Origin: a virus
IMG/VR virus record: IMGVR_UViG_3300007760_000054
Span: 1-34,092 of that record
Reading direction: 5' to 3' (one strand)
DNA length: 34,092 nt
The position numbers were made by a program, and so were the translations under genes. The notes beneath the pieces are model-generated. The model was not told the origin of the DNA. It saw only the letters and a list, made by a program, of their open reading frames with translations, and made no database searches. Positions 21,306 to 27,278 of the stretch are shown here, piece after piece. Each line of letters starts with the position of its first letter. Position 1 is the stretch's first letter.

Positions 21306-21472
21306 TAAAATTCTCTCCTTAATGTTCTTAATACTATAACCATAATATCTTGATCTAAAATGTCACCACATCCAGGTGTCCATGTTCGATCATTATCATC
21401 CATCACCTGTTTAACAGAGGTGATCCAACTGCCACCTATAGCTAAACTATTCTCCACCGCCTTGACTATCAT
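21305..21472 (-). CDS. Small protein, unknown
   Basis: 55 residues from the ATG at 21472 (MIVKAVENSLAIGGSWITSV...), overlapping the end of 21447-21851 by 26 nt. A longer frame upstream merely shadows that gene. Start uncertain; the unique 3' part is otherwise unexplained coding-like DNA. Confidence 0.5.
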   Translation of the reverse strand: MIVKAVENSLAIGGSWITSVKQVMDDNDRTWTPGCGDILDQDIMVIVLRTLRREF

Positions 21473-21851
21473 CTGGCTCGGATGTGGACCCAACGTCCTC
21501 ACCATCCGCATCGGATCCGTTATCTTTTGTATCGGTGTCATTTTCCTCTTCCTCTCCACGGTGATCGGTATATATCTGAGGAACTTCAATTCCTTCAGTT
21601 TCCAGAAAATTTTCATAGGCTTCTGGATTTTCCCTAACTTGGTCATTGACCTCTTTATAATCAGCCATTTCCTGTGCCGCTATATCAGCTTCACGTTGGG
21701 CTAGGGCTTCCCGTTCTTGCTTTAGTTTAGCCACAGCGGCTTTTCTCAAACGTGATCTTACTGAAGTTTCCTTCGGTGTGTTATAACGTTTACGATTTTT
21801 AGCCTTTTCAATTTTACGTTCCCGATTCTTAATCCGTCTTAAATAACCCAT
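21447..21851 (-). CDS. Charged coiled-coil protein, unknown
   Basis: 134 residues. The N-terminal third is strongly basic (MGYLRRIKNRERKIEKAKNR), the middle is an Ala/Glu/Arg helix (KLKQEREALAQREADIAAQ), and the C-terminus is acidic and disordered (GEEEENDTDTKDNG, SQGGGE). Not recognised. Confidence 0.65.
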   Translation of the reverse strand: MGYLRRIKNRERKIEKAKNRKRYNTPKETSVRSRLRKAAVAKLKQEREALAQREADIAAQEMADYKEVNDQVRENPEAYENFLETEGIEVPQIYTDHRGEEEENDTDTKDNGSDADGEDVGSTSEPDDSQGGGE

Positions 21852-21864
21852 ATTATAATCTCCC

Positions 21865-22050
21865 CTAACTTTGTTTTTGAATAAGATTCATAACCCGCAG
21901 AATAGATCGGGCATCAGACATTTCCCGTTCTATCATTTCAGCCAGTTGTATCTGCTCATGGGCATCATCCGCATTGGGTATTTGTGTCGCCAGGTCGTCC
22001 ACAGTAGTCGTAATTCCTTCGAGTAGGTCCAGTAGTTCTTGCATTTTCAT
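21865..22050 (-). CDS. Small helical protein, unknown
   Basis: 61 residues from the ATG at 22050 (RBS AGGAGAGAA). Two helices with many Glu/Leu/Gln (LLDLLEGITTTVDDLATQI; MIEREMSDARSILRVM). Not recognised. Confidence 0.65.
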   Translation of the reverse strand: MKMQELLDLLEGITTTVDDLATQIPNADDAHEQIQLAEMIEREMSDARSILRVMNLIQKQS

Positions 22051-22057
22051 TTCTCTC

Positions 22058-22282
22058 CTAATGTTTTCCATATACTAAATTGTAATTGTAATTAAATTTG
22101 GCGGTTAACCAACTATCATAGACCGGATCATTCCATTTAAGTGGTAAAAAATCATCATCACATCCATGACTAATTTCACCATCAATTCCATGCTCTACTT
22201 TATAGATATTGCTATCTATTCCAACTATCCGATAAACTTGGTCAGAATAGGACTTGACCATTTGTCCGTTTGTAAAATTCAT
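22058..22282 (-). CDS. Small protein, unknown
   Basis: 74 residues from the ATG at 22282 (RBS AAAAAGAG); the GTG upstream lies too near promoter copy 4. A beta-strand pattern such as GQMVKSYSDQVYRIVGIDS and FLPLKWNDPVYDSW resembles small KOW/SH3-like phage proteins. Function unknown. Confidence 0.65.
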   Translation of the reverse strand: MNFTNGQMVKSYSDQVYRIVGIDSNIYKVEHGIDGEISHGCDDDFLPLKWNDPVYDSWLTAKFNYNYNLVYGKH

Positions 22283-22299
22283 ACTCTTTTTAATCACTT

Positions 22300-22340
22300 G
22301 CTATATTATAATTATCGACAGTTAAGCCGAAAACTTTAGC
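22300..22340 (-). promoter_or_regulatory. 41-nt promoter element (copy 4)
   Basis: Perfect match to copy 2 in the conserved blocks (TAAAGTTTTCGGC, TGTCGATAAT, TATAAT). Upstream of 22058-22282, with a leader of only about 20 nt. Overlaps the stop of 22336-23016. Confidence 0.8.
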
Positions 22341-23016
22341 TATATTTTCGATTTAGGAAAGCGGTAAAGGAATTGAAAATATCCTTTAATTCGGAGTATT
22401 CATTTTCTAATTCCTTATCCTTTTCCTTAAGTCTGTTAATCAGGTTAGCCCAAGTATATTGATTGATTAAAGGGGCTTTCGTTGAGCTAGGAACATACTT
22501 ATCAGTTTGGAACATTTTAGTTCCCTGAGTAGTTGGAACGTCCAAATCATTTGTTAAGGTATTACAGGATATAAAAAATGGTTCATCATATACTGCCTCG
22601 CCATTATCATCGGTAACAACCACAGCCATAACGTCAACGGTATTCAAATAGCTATGGGAATTACCAATTCCTTTTCTTTTCGATCCGGCATTGATTCTAT
22701 TTGTTAATGGAACATTTACCAAACCAGTCCCTAACAATGTAACTTGTTTAACTTGGACCTTTAAGGTATATTCGGCCATATAATCTACCATTAAATCATA
22801 TGGAAAAGATTGGTTAGTTGGTCTTGAGATTAGACAATTATTTTTAGCACAAAATTCCTCAACCCTTCTCTCACCATCATCACCTTTGGTATGGGTCAAA
22901 TTGTTATAATAACCATCAATCATTTTATCCCGTTCCGTATTTTCTGGCATTTCCTTTTCCTGTTGGTTAACGTTTGGGAATTGTAATGGCCAATGTTTAC
23001 TTTTCTGAATTGTCAT
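22336..23016 (-). CDS. Putative PD-(D/E)XK endonuclease-like protein
   Basis: 226 residues. Pattern KGDDGERRVEEFCAKN (Glu49), then FPYDLMVDYMAEYTLKVQVK (Asp74, Gln88-Val-Lys90), the layout of group-I-intron-type/PDDEXK_5 endonucleases (DL...D....QVK). C-terminal helices follow (LINRLKEKDKELENEYSEL). Promoter copy 5 lies 21-61 nt upstream. Early expression could suit host-DNA breakdown or competition; inference. Confidence 0.6.
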   Translation of the reverse strand: MTIQKSKHWPLQFPNVNQQEKEMPENTERDKMIDGYYNNLTHTKGDDGERRVEEFCAKNNCLISRPTNQSFPYDLMVDYMAEYTLKVQVKQVTLLGTGLVNVPLTNRINAGSKRKGIGNSHSYLNTVDVMAVVVTDDNGEAVYDEPFFISCNTLTNDLDVPTTQGTKMFQTDKYVPSSTKAPLINQYTWANLINRLKEKDKELENEYSELKDIFNSFTAFLNRKYS

Positions 23017-23036
23017 TTCACTAATCCCTTTTTGTT

Positions 23037-23077
23037 GCTATATTACTATTATCGACACAAACCCGGAAAACTTTAGC
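23037..23077 (-). promoter_or_regulatory. 41-nt promoter element (copy 5)
   Basis: Conserved GCTAAAGTTTTCCGG and TGTCGATAAT, but -10 is TAGTAA/AGTAAT instead of TATAAT. Upstream of 22336-23016. Confidence 0.7.
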
Positions 23078-23082
23078 ACTAA

Positions 23083-23160
23083 TTACGATTTATTTTTCGG
23101 TGAAAATAATACAATCGGTCCACCAAAAATAATTATTCCTATTCCAATTAACATCATCAT
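23083..23160 (-). CDS. Tiny hydrophobic peptide
   Basis: 25 residues, almost entirely one membrane helix (MMMLIGIGIIIFGGPIVLF) with a Lys-rich end. ATG lies 2 nt after the stop of the previous small membrane gene. Could be a real membrane peptide; short length makes this uncertain. Confidence 0.35.
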   Translation of the reverse strand: MMMLIGIGIIIFGGPIVLFSPKNKS

Positions 23161-23162
23161 TT

Positions 23163-23339
23163 CTACCATAATTTTTTTACTCCGGCTAATCTGTGAATAG
23201 TACCATCTAACAAGGCCCACCAAATTGCCATCAGTCCGGGAACGGCAAACATTATCGCCATTCCCGGTCCCATGGATCCCATCTCCATTCCACCAACGGA
23301 CCCTAATACTAGGAATCCTCCAGTTATCAATCTTATCAT
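23163..23339 (-). CDS. Small Met/Gly-rich membrane protein
   Basis: 58 residues, two hydrophobic stretches (MIRLITGGFLVLGSVGGMEM; MAIMFAVPGLMAIWWALL) with a basic end. TAATG overlap with the previous gene. Met- and Gly-rich. Not recognised. Confidence 0.55.
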   Translation of the reverse strand: MIRLITGGFLVLGSVGGMEMGSMGPGMAIMFAVPGLMAIWWALLDGTIHRLAGVKKLW

Positions 23340-23545
23340 TAACTTACGTCTCCACTGTTAAAAACTCTAACCTTATCCCAACGTTTATTATTCCAAAAAT
23401 TATCAATCAATCTATGGAAATCCATATCCGTTAGATAATGTTCCTTGGTACGTTCCGCCCTACGTTTATAAACAGCGGAACGGTTTGCATAACATAAGGT
23501 TACTTCCTGACTTCCTGATTTTGATCTAAATTTAATTTTGTTCAA
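23339..23545 (-). CDS. Small basic protein, unknown
   Basis: 68 residues from a TTG start that overlaps the stop of the clamp-motif gene (TAATTG), with GGAG upstream. Basic (SAVYKRRAERTKEHYL), then DFHRLIDNFWNNKRWDKVRV. Start codon is unusual but no better one is available. Confidence 0.55.
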   Translation of the reverse strand: MNKIKFRSKSGSQEVTLCYANRSAVYKRRAERTKEHYLTDMDFHRLIDNFWNNKRWDKVRVFNSGDVS

Positions 23546-23983
23546 TTAAAATAACTCCAATTGGGAATCATCTACTTTTGGTTCCTCAAATAGTTCCAAC
23601 TGTTTTTCAGCTTTTTTAGCATTTTTCGGCTTAGGGTTGACCGACTCACCTTTCTTGACAATTTTAAGATTAGACAAGGTCCACAATCCGCCAGCTTTTT
23701 TAGGCTTAGCCATTGCCACACGGTGTGTAATACCAGTCTCCAAACTTGTCATATATGCTTGATAATACATATCAAAGATGGCTTCCCGATCCTCAGTTAA
23801 CGGTGTAATATCTTTATTACGATTTTTGGCACCGTTAAATGTTACCCTAGCTTGGTCCAACTCAGGCGTGTTAAATCGTCCACCTTTACAGTATCCAACT
23901 TTACGTTCTACGCCGGTGAGATATGAGTAAGGTTTACCAGCATTTTTCGATCCAACTCTACTTACGCTAACTTTTAATGGCAT
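23546..23983 (-). CDS. HNH-like protein with two QLELF clamp-binding motifs
   Basis: 145 residues. The middle (about 65-108) has the HNH-endonuclease layout: MYYQAYMTSLETGITHRV, then GGLWTLSNLKIV, where active enzymes have V-D-H at 89-91 and H...N. Here those positions read VAMA, so the catalytic His and Asp are absent and activity is doubtful. The C-terminus carries QLELF twice (128-132 and 141-145, the latter being the last five residues). QLxLF is the consensus by which bacterial proteins bind the DnaN sliding clamp. Promoter copy 6 lies 32-72 nt upstream, arguing for early expression. Binding or blocking host DnaN is an inference. Confidence 0.7.
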   Translation of the reverse strand: MPLKVSVSRVGSKNAGKPYSYLTGVERKVGYCKGGRFNTPELDQARVTFNGAKNRNKDITPLTEDREAIFDMYYQAYMTSLETGITHRVAMAKPKKAGGLWTLSNLKIVKKGESVNPKPKNAKKAEKQLELFEEPKVDDSQLELF

Positions 23984-24014
23984 GTTGTAATTCTCTCCAA
24001 TTTTCTAATCACTT

Positions 24015-24055
24015 GCTATATTATAATTATCGACACAATTGCCGAAAACTTTAGC
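24015..24055 (-). promoter_or_regulatory. 41-nt promoter element (copy 6)
   Basis: Conserved block GCTAAAGTTTTCGGC, TGTCGATAAT, TATAAT, ATAGC. Upstream of the clamp-motif gene, leader about 30 nt. Confidence 0.8.
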
Positions 24056-24072
24056 TTTATTTTCAAATTATT

Positions 24073-24276
24073 TTAGAATTTTGAAAATCCTAAATCCAAG
24101 TTTAATATCGTAGATCCTTTCCAATTAAATGATTCAATCTCAATTAAATCACTTGCACAGGCGTCCCCTATTTGCATAGTAGACTCCGGATCGGCGGCTA
24201 TGTTAAACTCTACTTCCACGTTCCCATGTTCACGTTCCGCAGTTTGTAATTTTTGTATCAATTCTGAAAGTTTCAA
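24073..24276 (-). CDS. Small acidic protein, unknown
   Basis: 67 residues (MKLSELIQKLQTAEREHGNV...). The KLSELI..L...E..HG...V pattern is shared by many small phage proteins of unknown role. Promoter copy 7 lies 21-61 nt upstream. Confidence 0.65.
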   Translation of the reverse strand: MKLSELIQKLQTAEREHGNVEVEFNIAADPESTMQIGDACASDLIEIESFNWKGSTILNLDLGFSKF

Positions 24277-24296
24277 GATATTCTCCAGTGTTAGTT

Positions 24297-24337
24297 GCTA
24301 TATTATAATTATCGACAGTTAAGCCGAAAACTTTAGC
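24297..24337 (-). promoter_or_regulatory. 41-nt promoter element (copy 7)
   Basis: Conserved blocks as copy 2, including TATAAT and GCTAAAGTTTTCGGC. Upstream of 24073-24276. Confidence 0.8.
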
Positions 24338-24343
24338 TTTTTT

Positions 24344-24688
24344 TTAGCTATTATTGTAAAAATGTTTTCCTGATAGATTACTCTGATATTCTGTCAAAGT
24401 ATTATCAGATACAAAGTCCGACGTTCCCATCATCATATCGAGCCAATTTTCACTTGCTTTGATAGTCTTAAAAAATGCAAGAAAAATTTTTCCATCAAAA
24501 TCAGTAAACGAAACGTCGAACCCATGTTGGGTTTCTACTATCTCAAAATCTGTCAAGTCTAAATCAGTCTCCGAATTATCATCACGTTCCAACTCGTTAG
24601 ATTCTCCGAAAATTTTATCAAGATCTAAATTTTTTGCTAACGTTTCCAAGTCTATGCTGTTTTTCAATAAAAGTTGGTCTAATGTCAT
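24344..24688 (-). CDS. Acidic small protein, unknown
   Basis: 114 residues (MTLDQLLLKNSIDLETLAKN...). Acidic middle (ERDDNSETDLDLTDFEIVE), then a beta-like FDVSFTDFDGKIFLAFFKT. First gene after the tandem promoters at 24706-24975, so probably among the earliest made. Not recognised. Confidence 0.65.
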   Translation of the reverse strand: MTLDQLLLKNSIDLETLAKNLDLDKIFGESNELERDDNSETDLDLTDFEIVETQHGFDVSFTDFDGKIFLAFFKTIKASENWLDMMMGTSDFVSDNTLTEYQSNLSGKHFYNNS

Positions 24689-24705
24689 ACTATCTCCAAT
24701 TACTT

Positions 24706-24746
24706 GCTATATTATAATTATCGACACAATATCCAAAAACTTTAGC
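24706..24746 (-). promoter_or_regulatory. 41-nt promoter element (copy 8)
   Basis: Conserved blocks, with TTTTTGGATAT where others have TTTTCGGC. Upstream of 24344-24688 with a leader of about 15-20 nt. Confidence 0.75.
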
Positions 24747-24835
24747 TTTATTTTCAATAATCCGGAAAATAAATTTTTCAGATTTTTTGATTTTTCTGCT
24801 AGAATGTTTGGTTTGTGTTTCGATATTACTTGCGC

Positions 24836-24876
24836 CTCTACTTATAATTATCGACACAAATGCGGAAAACTTTAGC
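24836..24876 (-). promoter_or_regulatory. 41-nt promoter element (copy 9), tandem
   Basis: GCTAAAGTTTTCCGC, TGTCGATAATTATAA. Followed by AGTAGAGGCGCAAGTAATATC, also found after copy 10, so copies 9 and 10 are part of a roughly 99-bp duplication. Confidence 0.7.
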
Positions 24877-24934
24877 TTTATTTTCACTTTTTTTGAAATT
24901 AATTTTTGCATTTGTGTTTTGATATTACTTGCGC

Positions 24935-24975
24935 CTCTACTTATAATTATCGACAATTGTGGGGGAAACTTTAGC
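24935..24975 (-). promoter_or_regulatory. 41-nt promoter element (copy 10), tandem
   Basis: GCTAAAGTTTCCCCC, TTGTCGATAATTATAA. Farthest upstream of the series and adjacent to the palindromes at 24992-25031. No convincing gene lies between copies 10, 9 and 8. Confidence 0.7.
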
Positions 24976-24991
24976 TTTTTTTTGATGTTGA

Positions 24992-25031
24992 CACAAAATA
25001 ATTTTGTGGAAAAAAAATTTTGTATACAAAA
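24992..25031. repeat. Two adjacent palindromes in the gene-free region
   Basis: CACAAAATAATTTTGTG (24992-25008, 8+1+8) and TTTTGTATACAAAA (25018-25031, 7+7), separated by an A-run. Another short palindrome CCAATATTGG is at 25062-25071. They sit between the tandem promoters and the iteron array. Likely protein-binding or replication-related sites; inference. Confidence 0.6.
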
Positions 25032-25201
25032 AGTTATATCTTGATTCAGATGTATCGCTCGCCAATATTGGGAATCGGGCCCTGGTGTGTATGAAAAATA
25101 ATATTTATTAAAAGCCCTGGGGATCAGGCTTTCAGGATCTCAGTGTTTAGTTGTATGATTTTGTATACGTCTACAAATTTTTTTACAAAAAACTTCTCCG
25201 A

Positions 25202-25297
25202 GTGTATAGTAAATCATACACGTAGACACCTCCGAGTGTCTACTAAGCCGCACAGTGTCTACCATACCGCACACTGTATGAAATACCGCACACTTGA
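25202..25297. repeat. Cluster of inverted and direct repeats
   Basis: GTGTAT/ATACAC (25202-25221), GTAGACAC/GTGTCTAC with a 6-nt loop (25222-25243), ACAGTGT/ACACTGT (25252-25277). Direct repeats: TCCGAGTGT at two sites, CCGCACA at 25248, 25267 and 25286, spaced exactly 19 nt. No convincing ORF covers it. Together with the iterons downstream it looks like an origin or control region. Confidence 0.7.
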
Positions 25298-25321
25298 AAA
25301 TCGGGCGCACGTCGCCTTGAC

Positions 25322-25421
25322 TGGTATCGAGTAGTATCGCATGGTATCGAGTAGTATCGCATGGTATCGAGTAGTATCGCATGGTATCGAGTAGTATCGC
25401 ATGGTATCAGATGGTAACATA
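25322..25421. repeat. 10-bp-phased iteron array (GTATCG)
   Basis: Four perfect copies of a 20-bp unit (GTATCGAGTA + GTATCGCATG), giving eight GTATCG at exact 10-bp steps from 25324 to 25399. Two decayed units follow (GTATCA at 25404, GTAACA at 25414). One more GTATCG is at 25053. The exact helical-turn spacing puts every site on one face of the DNA, as with iterons or cooperative operators. There are no spacers, so it is not a CRISPR array. Confidence 0.85.
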
Positions 25422-25462
25422 CGGAGACCTAAAAAAAGAAAACAAGGTTTTTATTAGGTTTT

Positions 25463-25627
25463 TTAAATATTCAATTGTTGGCACAGTTGTTGTGCCATTT
25501 TGACATACTTCTCTAATTGATTATGCAAATAGATTCTCTCTGCTTTTTTCTTGGTCTGATACAACTGCATTTTGGTTCTCTCATACTTCTCTATCATGGA
25601 TAAAATTTGCTGTCTGGATACTTTCAC
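25463..25627 (-). CDS. Small helical protein, unknown
   Basis: 54 residues from a GTG that overlaps the previous stop (ATGTGA). Basic coiled-coil-like (QILSMIEKYERTKMQLYQTKKKAER, shortened here as a Lys/Gln/Tyr-rich helix), ending QQLCQQLNI. Last gene of the 25.5-34 kb unit before the iteron region. Confidence 0.55.
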   Translation of the reverse strand: MKVSRQQILSMIEKYERTKMQLYQTKKKAERIYLHNQLEKYVKMAQQLCQQLNI

Positions 25628-25803
25628 ATTAATTTATCTATTATTCCTTTGAAATCACCTTCTTTCTGTAATTCCTCTACTGTCTGTGATTTTTTCTTTC
25701 CACTAATACATGTAACAGGGGTTGTTTTACGTTGTTTTTTCTTTTTATTTTGCATTAATGCTTTTTTAGTGGCTGTAGCTACTGCTACTATTCTGGCTAT
25801 CAT
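25624..25803 (-). CDS. Small basic protein, unknown
   Basis: 59 residues: MIARIVAVATATKKALMQNK, then a Lys-rich middle, ending EGDFKGIIDKLM. ATGA overlap with the previous gene and a start-stop overlap with the next. Not recognised. Confidence 0.6.
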   Translation of the reverse strand: MIARIVAVATATKKALMQNKKKKQRKTTPVTCISGKKKSQTVEELQKEGDFKGIIDKLM

Positions 25804-25988
25804 TGTTCTAGTCTCCTTATTATTGCTGCTCGTTGTTCTTCTTGTAAAAAATGTTCATGTAATCGTTTTTTTCTTCTCATTAAAAAATCATATTTCTCTT
25901 GATAATCTTCTGTATCGTTTCTCATTAAAATATGTATTTTTTTTAATTCATTTATTGTTTCTTGTAGTAGTAACTTGACATTACTCAT
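25800..25988 (-). CDS. Small coiled-coil protein
   Basis: 62 residues, charged and helical throughout (LLLQETINELKKIHILMRND; FLMRRKKRLHEHFLQEEQR). Overlaps both neighbours. Not recognised. Confidence 0.6.
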   Translation of the reverse strand: MSNVKLLLQETINELKKIHILMRNDTEDYQEKYDFLMRRKKRLHEHFLQEEQRAAIIRRLEQ

Positions 25989-26403
25989 TAGCTATATCCT
26001 CCTTTCGATCTTTGGTAGTTTTGGACCAATAATTTTTTTTATGGACCTTGACACCATTGTGTTTTTTAGGAGTGATATGTGTTCTTCGTTTGGCATTATT
26101 ATTGAATCTATTTCGTGCTATTCCTAATTGAGGATTTCTATATTGTCTTTTTCTAGTGATTAGTTGTTTCTTATGCGTTCCTTGTCTAGGTGGAAGTAAT
26201 TCAAATCTTTTCTCCCAATAGACTTTATCTTGTCTGAGACGATGACGATTTTTCCAATTCCATTCTTCTTGACGTTGTTGTATTTCTTGTTGTGCCTCCT
26301 CTTGTAATGATTTTTCTACTAGATATTTGGGCTTTATCGCACAACCGTGATAACTGCACTGTGTTAATATTAAAAATATTAGGCCTATAATGAACTTTTT
26401 CAT
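25981..26403 (-). CDS. Basic protein with signal/lipoprotein-like N-terminus
   Basis: 140 residues. Signal sequence MKKFIIGLIFLILTQCSYHGC; Cys16 in LTQC is a non-standard lipobox (Gln at -1), so cleavage by either signal peptidase is possible. The mature part is highly basic (KNRHRLRQDKVYWEKRFELL, then many Lys/Arg/Asn/His). Likely periplasmic or outer-membrane attached. Not recognised. Confidence 0.6.
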   Translation of the reverse strand: MKKFIIGLIFLILTQCSYHGCAIKPKYLVEKSLQEEAQQEIQQRQEEWNWKNRHRLRQDKVYWEKRFELLPPRQGTHKKQLITRKRQYRNPQLGIARNRFNNNAKRRTHITPKKHNGVKVHKKNYWSKTTKDRKEDIANE

Positions 26404-26407
26404 TTTT

Positions 26408-26566
26408 TTATTCTCCTAGAATTATTAACATACCTTCATAAATTTCTTTACCTGCCACTTCATGCTTGTTTTCTTCTAATGGCTGTAGTGTGGATATTGG
26501 TTCTATTGATATTTGTTTTGTTGTACAACCACCTAATAGTAATAAAAATAGAAATAGGAATCTCAT
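26408..26566 (-). CDS. Small lipoprotein
   Basis: 52 residues: MRFLFLFLLLLGGCTTKQIS, a textbook lipobox (LGGC, Cys14), then a short periplasmic tail. ATG overlaps the previous stop. Size and layout resemble outer-membrane spanin subunits (Rz1-like), but no partner is proven. Confidence 0.65.
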   Translation of the reverse strand: MRFLFLFLLLLGGCTTKQISIEPISTLQPLEENKHEVAGKEIYEGMLIILGE

Positions 26567-26793
26567 TTTTTTAAATATTGTAAAATTGCTTTATTGACTA
26601 ATGCGGTTATATTGTCTTTGTCTTCATTAGCTAGAAATATGATTACTTGTTGATATATTTCCTCCTCTAGATTAATTAAATGCTTAGGATGCTTATGTTT
26701 TTGATTGTCAATTACGTCCCAGAGTAGGACGTATAATGCACTACCCATCATCATAAATAATGAAATCGTCACTGCCGTAAATAATTGTTCCAT
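26563..26793 (-). CDS. Small single-helix membrane protein
   Basis: 76 residues: N-terminal membrane helix (about 5-27, TAVTISLFMMMGSALYVLLW), His/Lys linker, then an acidic helix (NLEEEIYQQVIIFLANEDK) similar in style to a small ribbon-helix-helix or spanin-like soluble part. Not recognised. Confidence 0.6.
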   Translation of the reverse strand: MEQLFTAVTISLFMMMGSALYVLLWDVIDNQKHKHPKHLINLEEEIYQQVIIFLANEDKDNITALVNKAILQYLKK

Positions 26794-26795
26794 GA

Positions 26796-27041
26796 TTAAT
26801 TTTCAATTTCTCCTCTTGCCCATTTGGCACTTAATTCTTTTTGTAATTTCTCATTTGCTTGTGAGCTTTTCAATTTATTTCGTAACTTTTCGATGATTCT
26901 TTCCTGTGCCAAGACTAATTTTCTAAAATTTTCATTTTCCTCCTTGAGTGATGTTGTGACAGGATTGATTTGTTTTTCTACTCCCATTAGTTGTTGATTA
27001 AGCGTTTCATGATCTAATTCAGTGTGTTCTATTGTGTTCAT
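26796..27041 (-). CDS. Small coiled-coil protein
   Basis: 81 residues, Glu/Lys/Gln-rich helix from about 20 to 75 (LKEENENFRKLVLAQERI; KLRNKLKSSQANEKLQKEL). No signal. Overlaps the previous TAATG. Not recognised. Confidence 0.6.
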   Translation of the reverse strand: MNTIEHTELDHETLNQQLMGVEKQINPVTTSLKEENENFRKLVLAQERIIEKLRNKLKSSQANEKLQKELSAKWARGEIEN

Positions 27042-27166
27042 TATAATACCTCAATAAATTTTTTTAAAATCCATAAAGATCCTAACAAGATTCCTGTTAG
27101 GATTCCTACTAATGTTACTAATGCCGCCGTCAAATAAATATAAATTTCCGCAAATGGTCTTTTCAT
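27041..27166 (-). CDS. Tiny membrane protein
   Basis: 41 residues: MKRPFAEIYIYLTAALVTLV..., one long membrane helix and a Lys-Lys end. Start is 2 nt after the previous stop. Small hydrophobic proteins of this kind can be holins; unproven. Confidence 0.5.
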   Translation of the reverse strand: MKRPFAEIYIYLTAALVTLVGILTGILLGSLWILKKFIEVL

Positions 27167-27167
27167 A

Positions 27168-27278
27168 TTACCTTTTCCTGAAATTAGTCCAATGACTTAT
27201 CTTATCTGCTACATAGACATATCCCACTGATACAATTATAAGAAACAGAAATACCGTGATTGCTACTATCAATTTCAT
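27168..27278 (-). CDS. Tiny membrane protein
   Basis: 36 residues: MKLIVAITVFLFLIIVSVGY, one membrane helix, basic end (HWTNFRKR). ATGA overlap with the 362-residue gene upstream. Not recognised. Confidence 0.5.
   Translation of the reverse strand: MKLIVAITVFLFLIIVSVGYVYVADKISHWTNFRKR

Noticed and set aside
24690-24956. 88-residue minus-strand ORF with an internal repeat (SIIISRGASNI)
   Set aside because: It runs through promoter elements 8, 9 and 10, and the peptide repeat is the duplicated promoter segment. No RBS or credible start.
25140-25382. 80-residue minus-strand ORF across the iteron region
   Set aside because: Its repeated RYYSIPCDTT/RYHAI peptide is just the iteron array translated; no RBS, and composition unlike neighbours.
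25322-25421. Possible CRISPR array
   Set aside because: The 20-bp repeats are directly adjacent with no unique spacers, and the sub-period is 10 bp. There are no cas genes.
25426-25470. Possible terminator ACCTAA...TTAGGT with T-run (plus strand)
   Set aside because: The stem has a mismatch and a long loop and there is no plus-strand gene to terminate; not firm enough to list.
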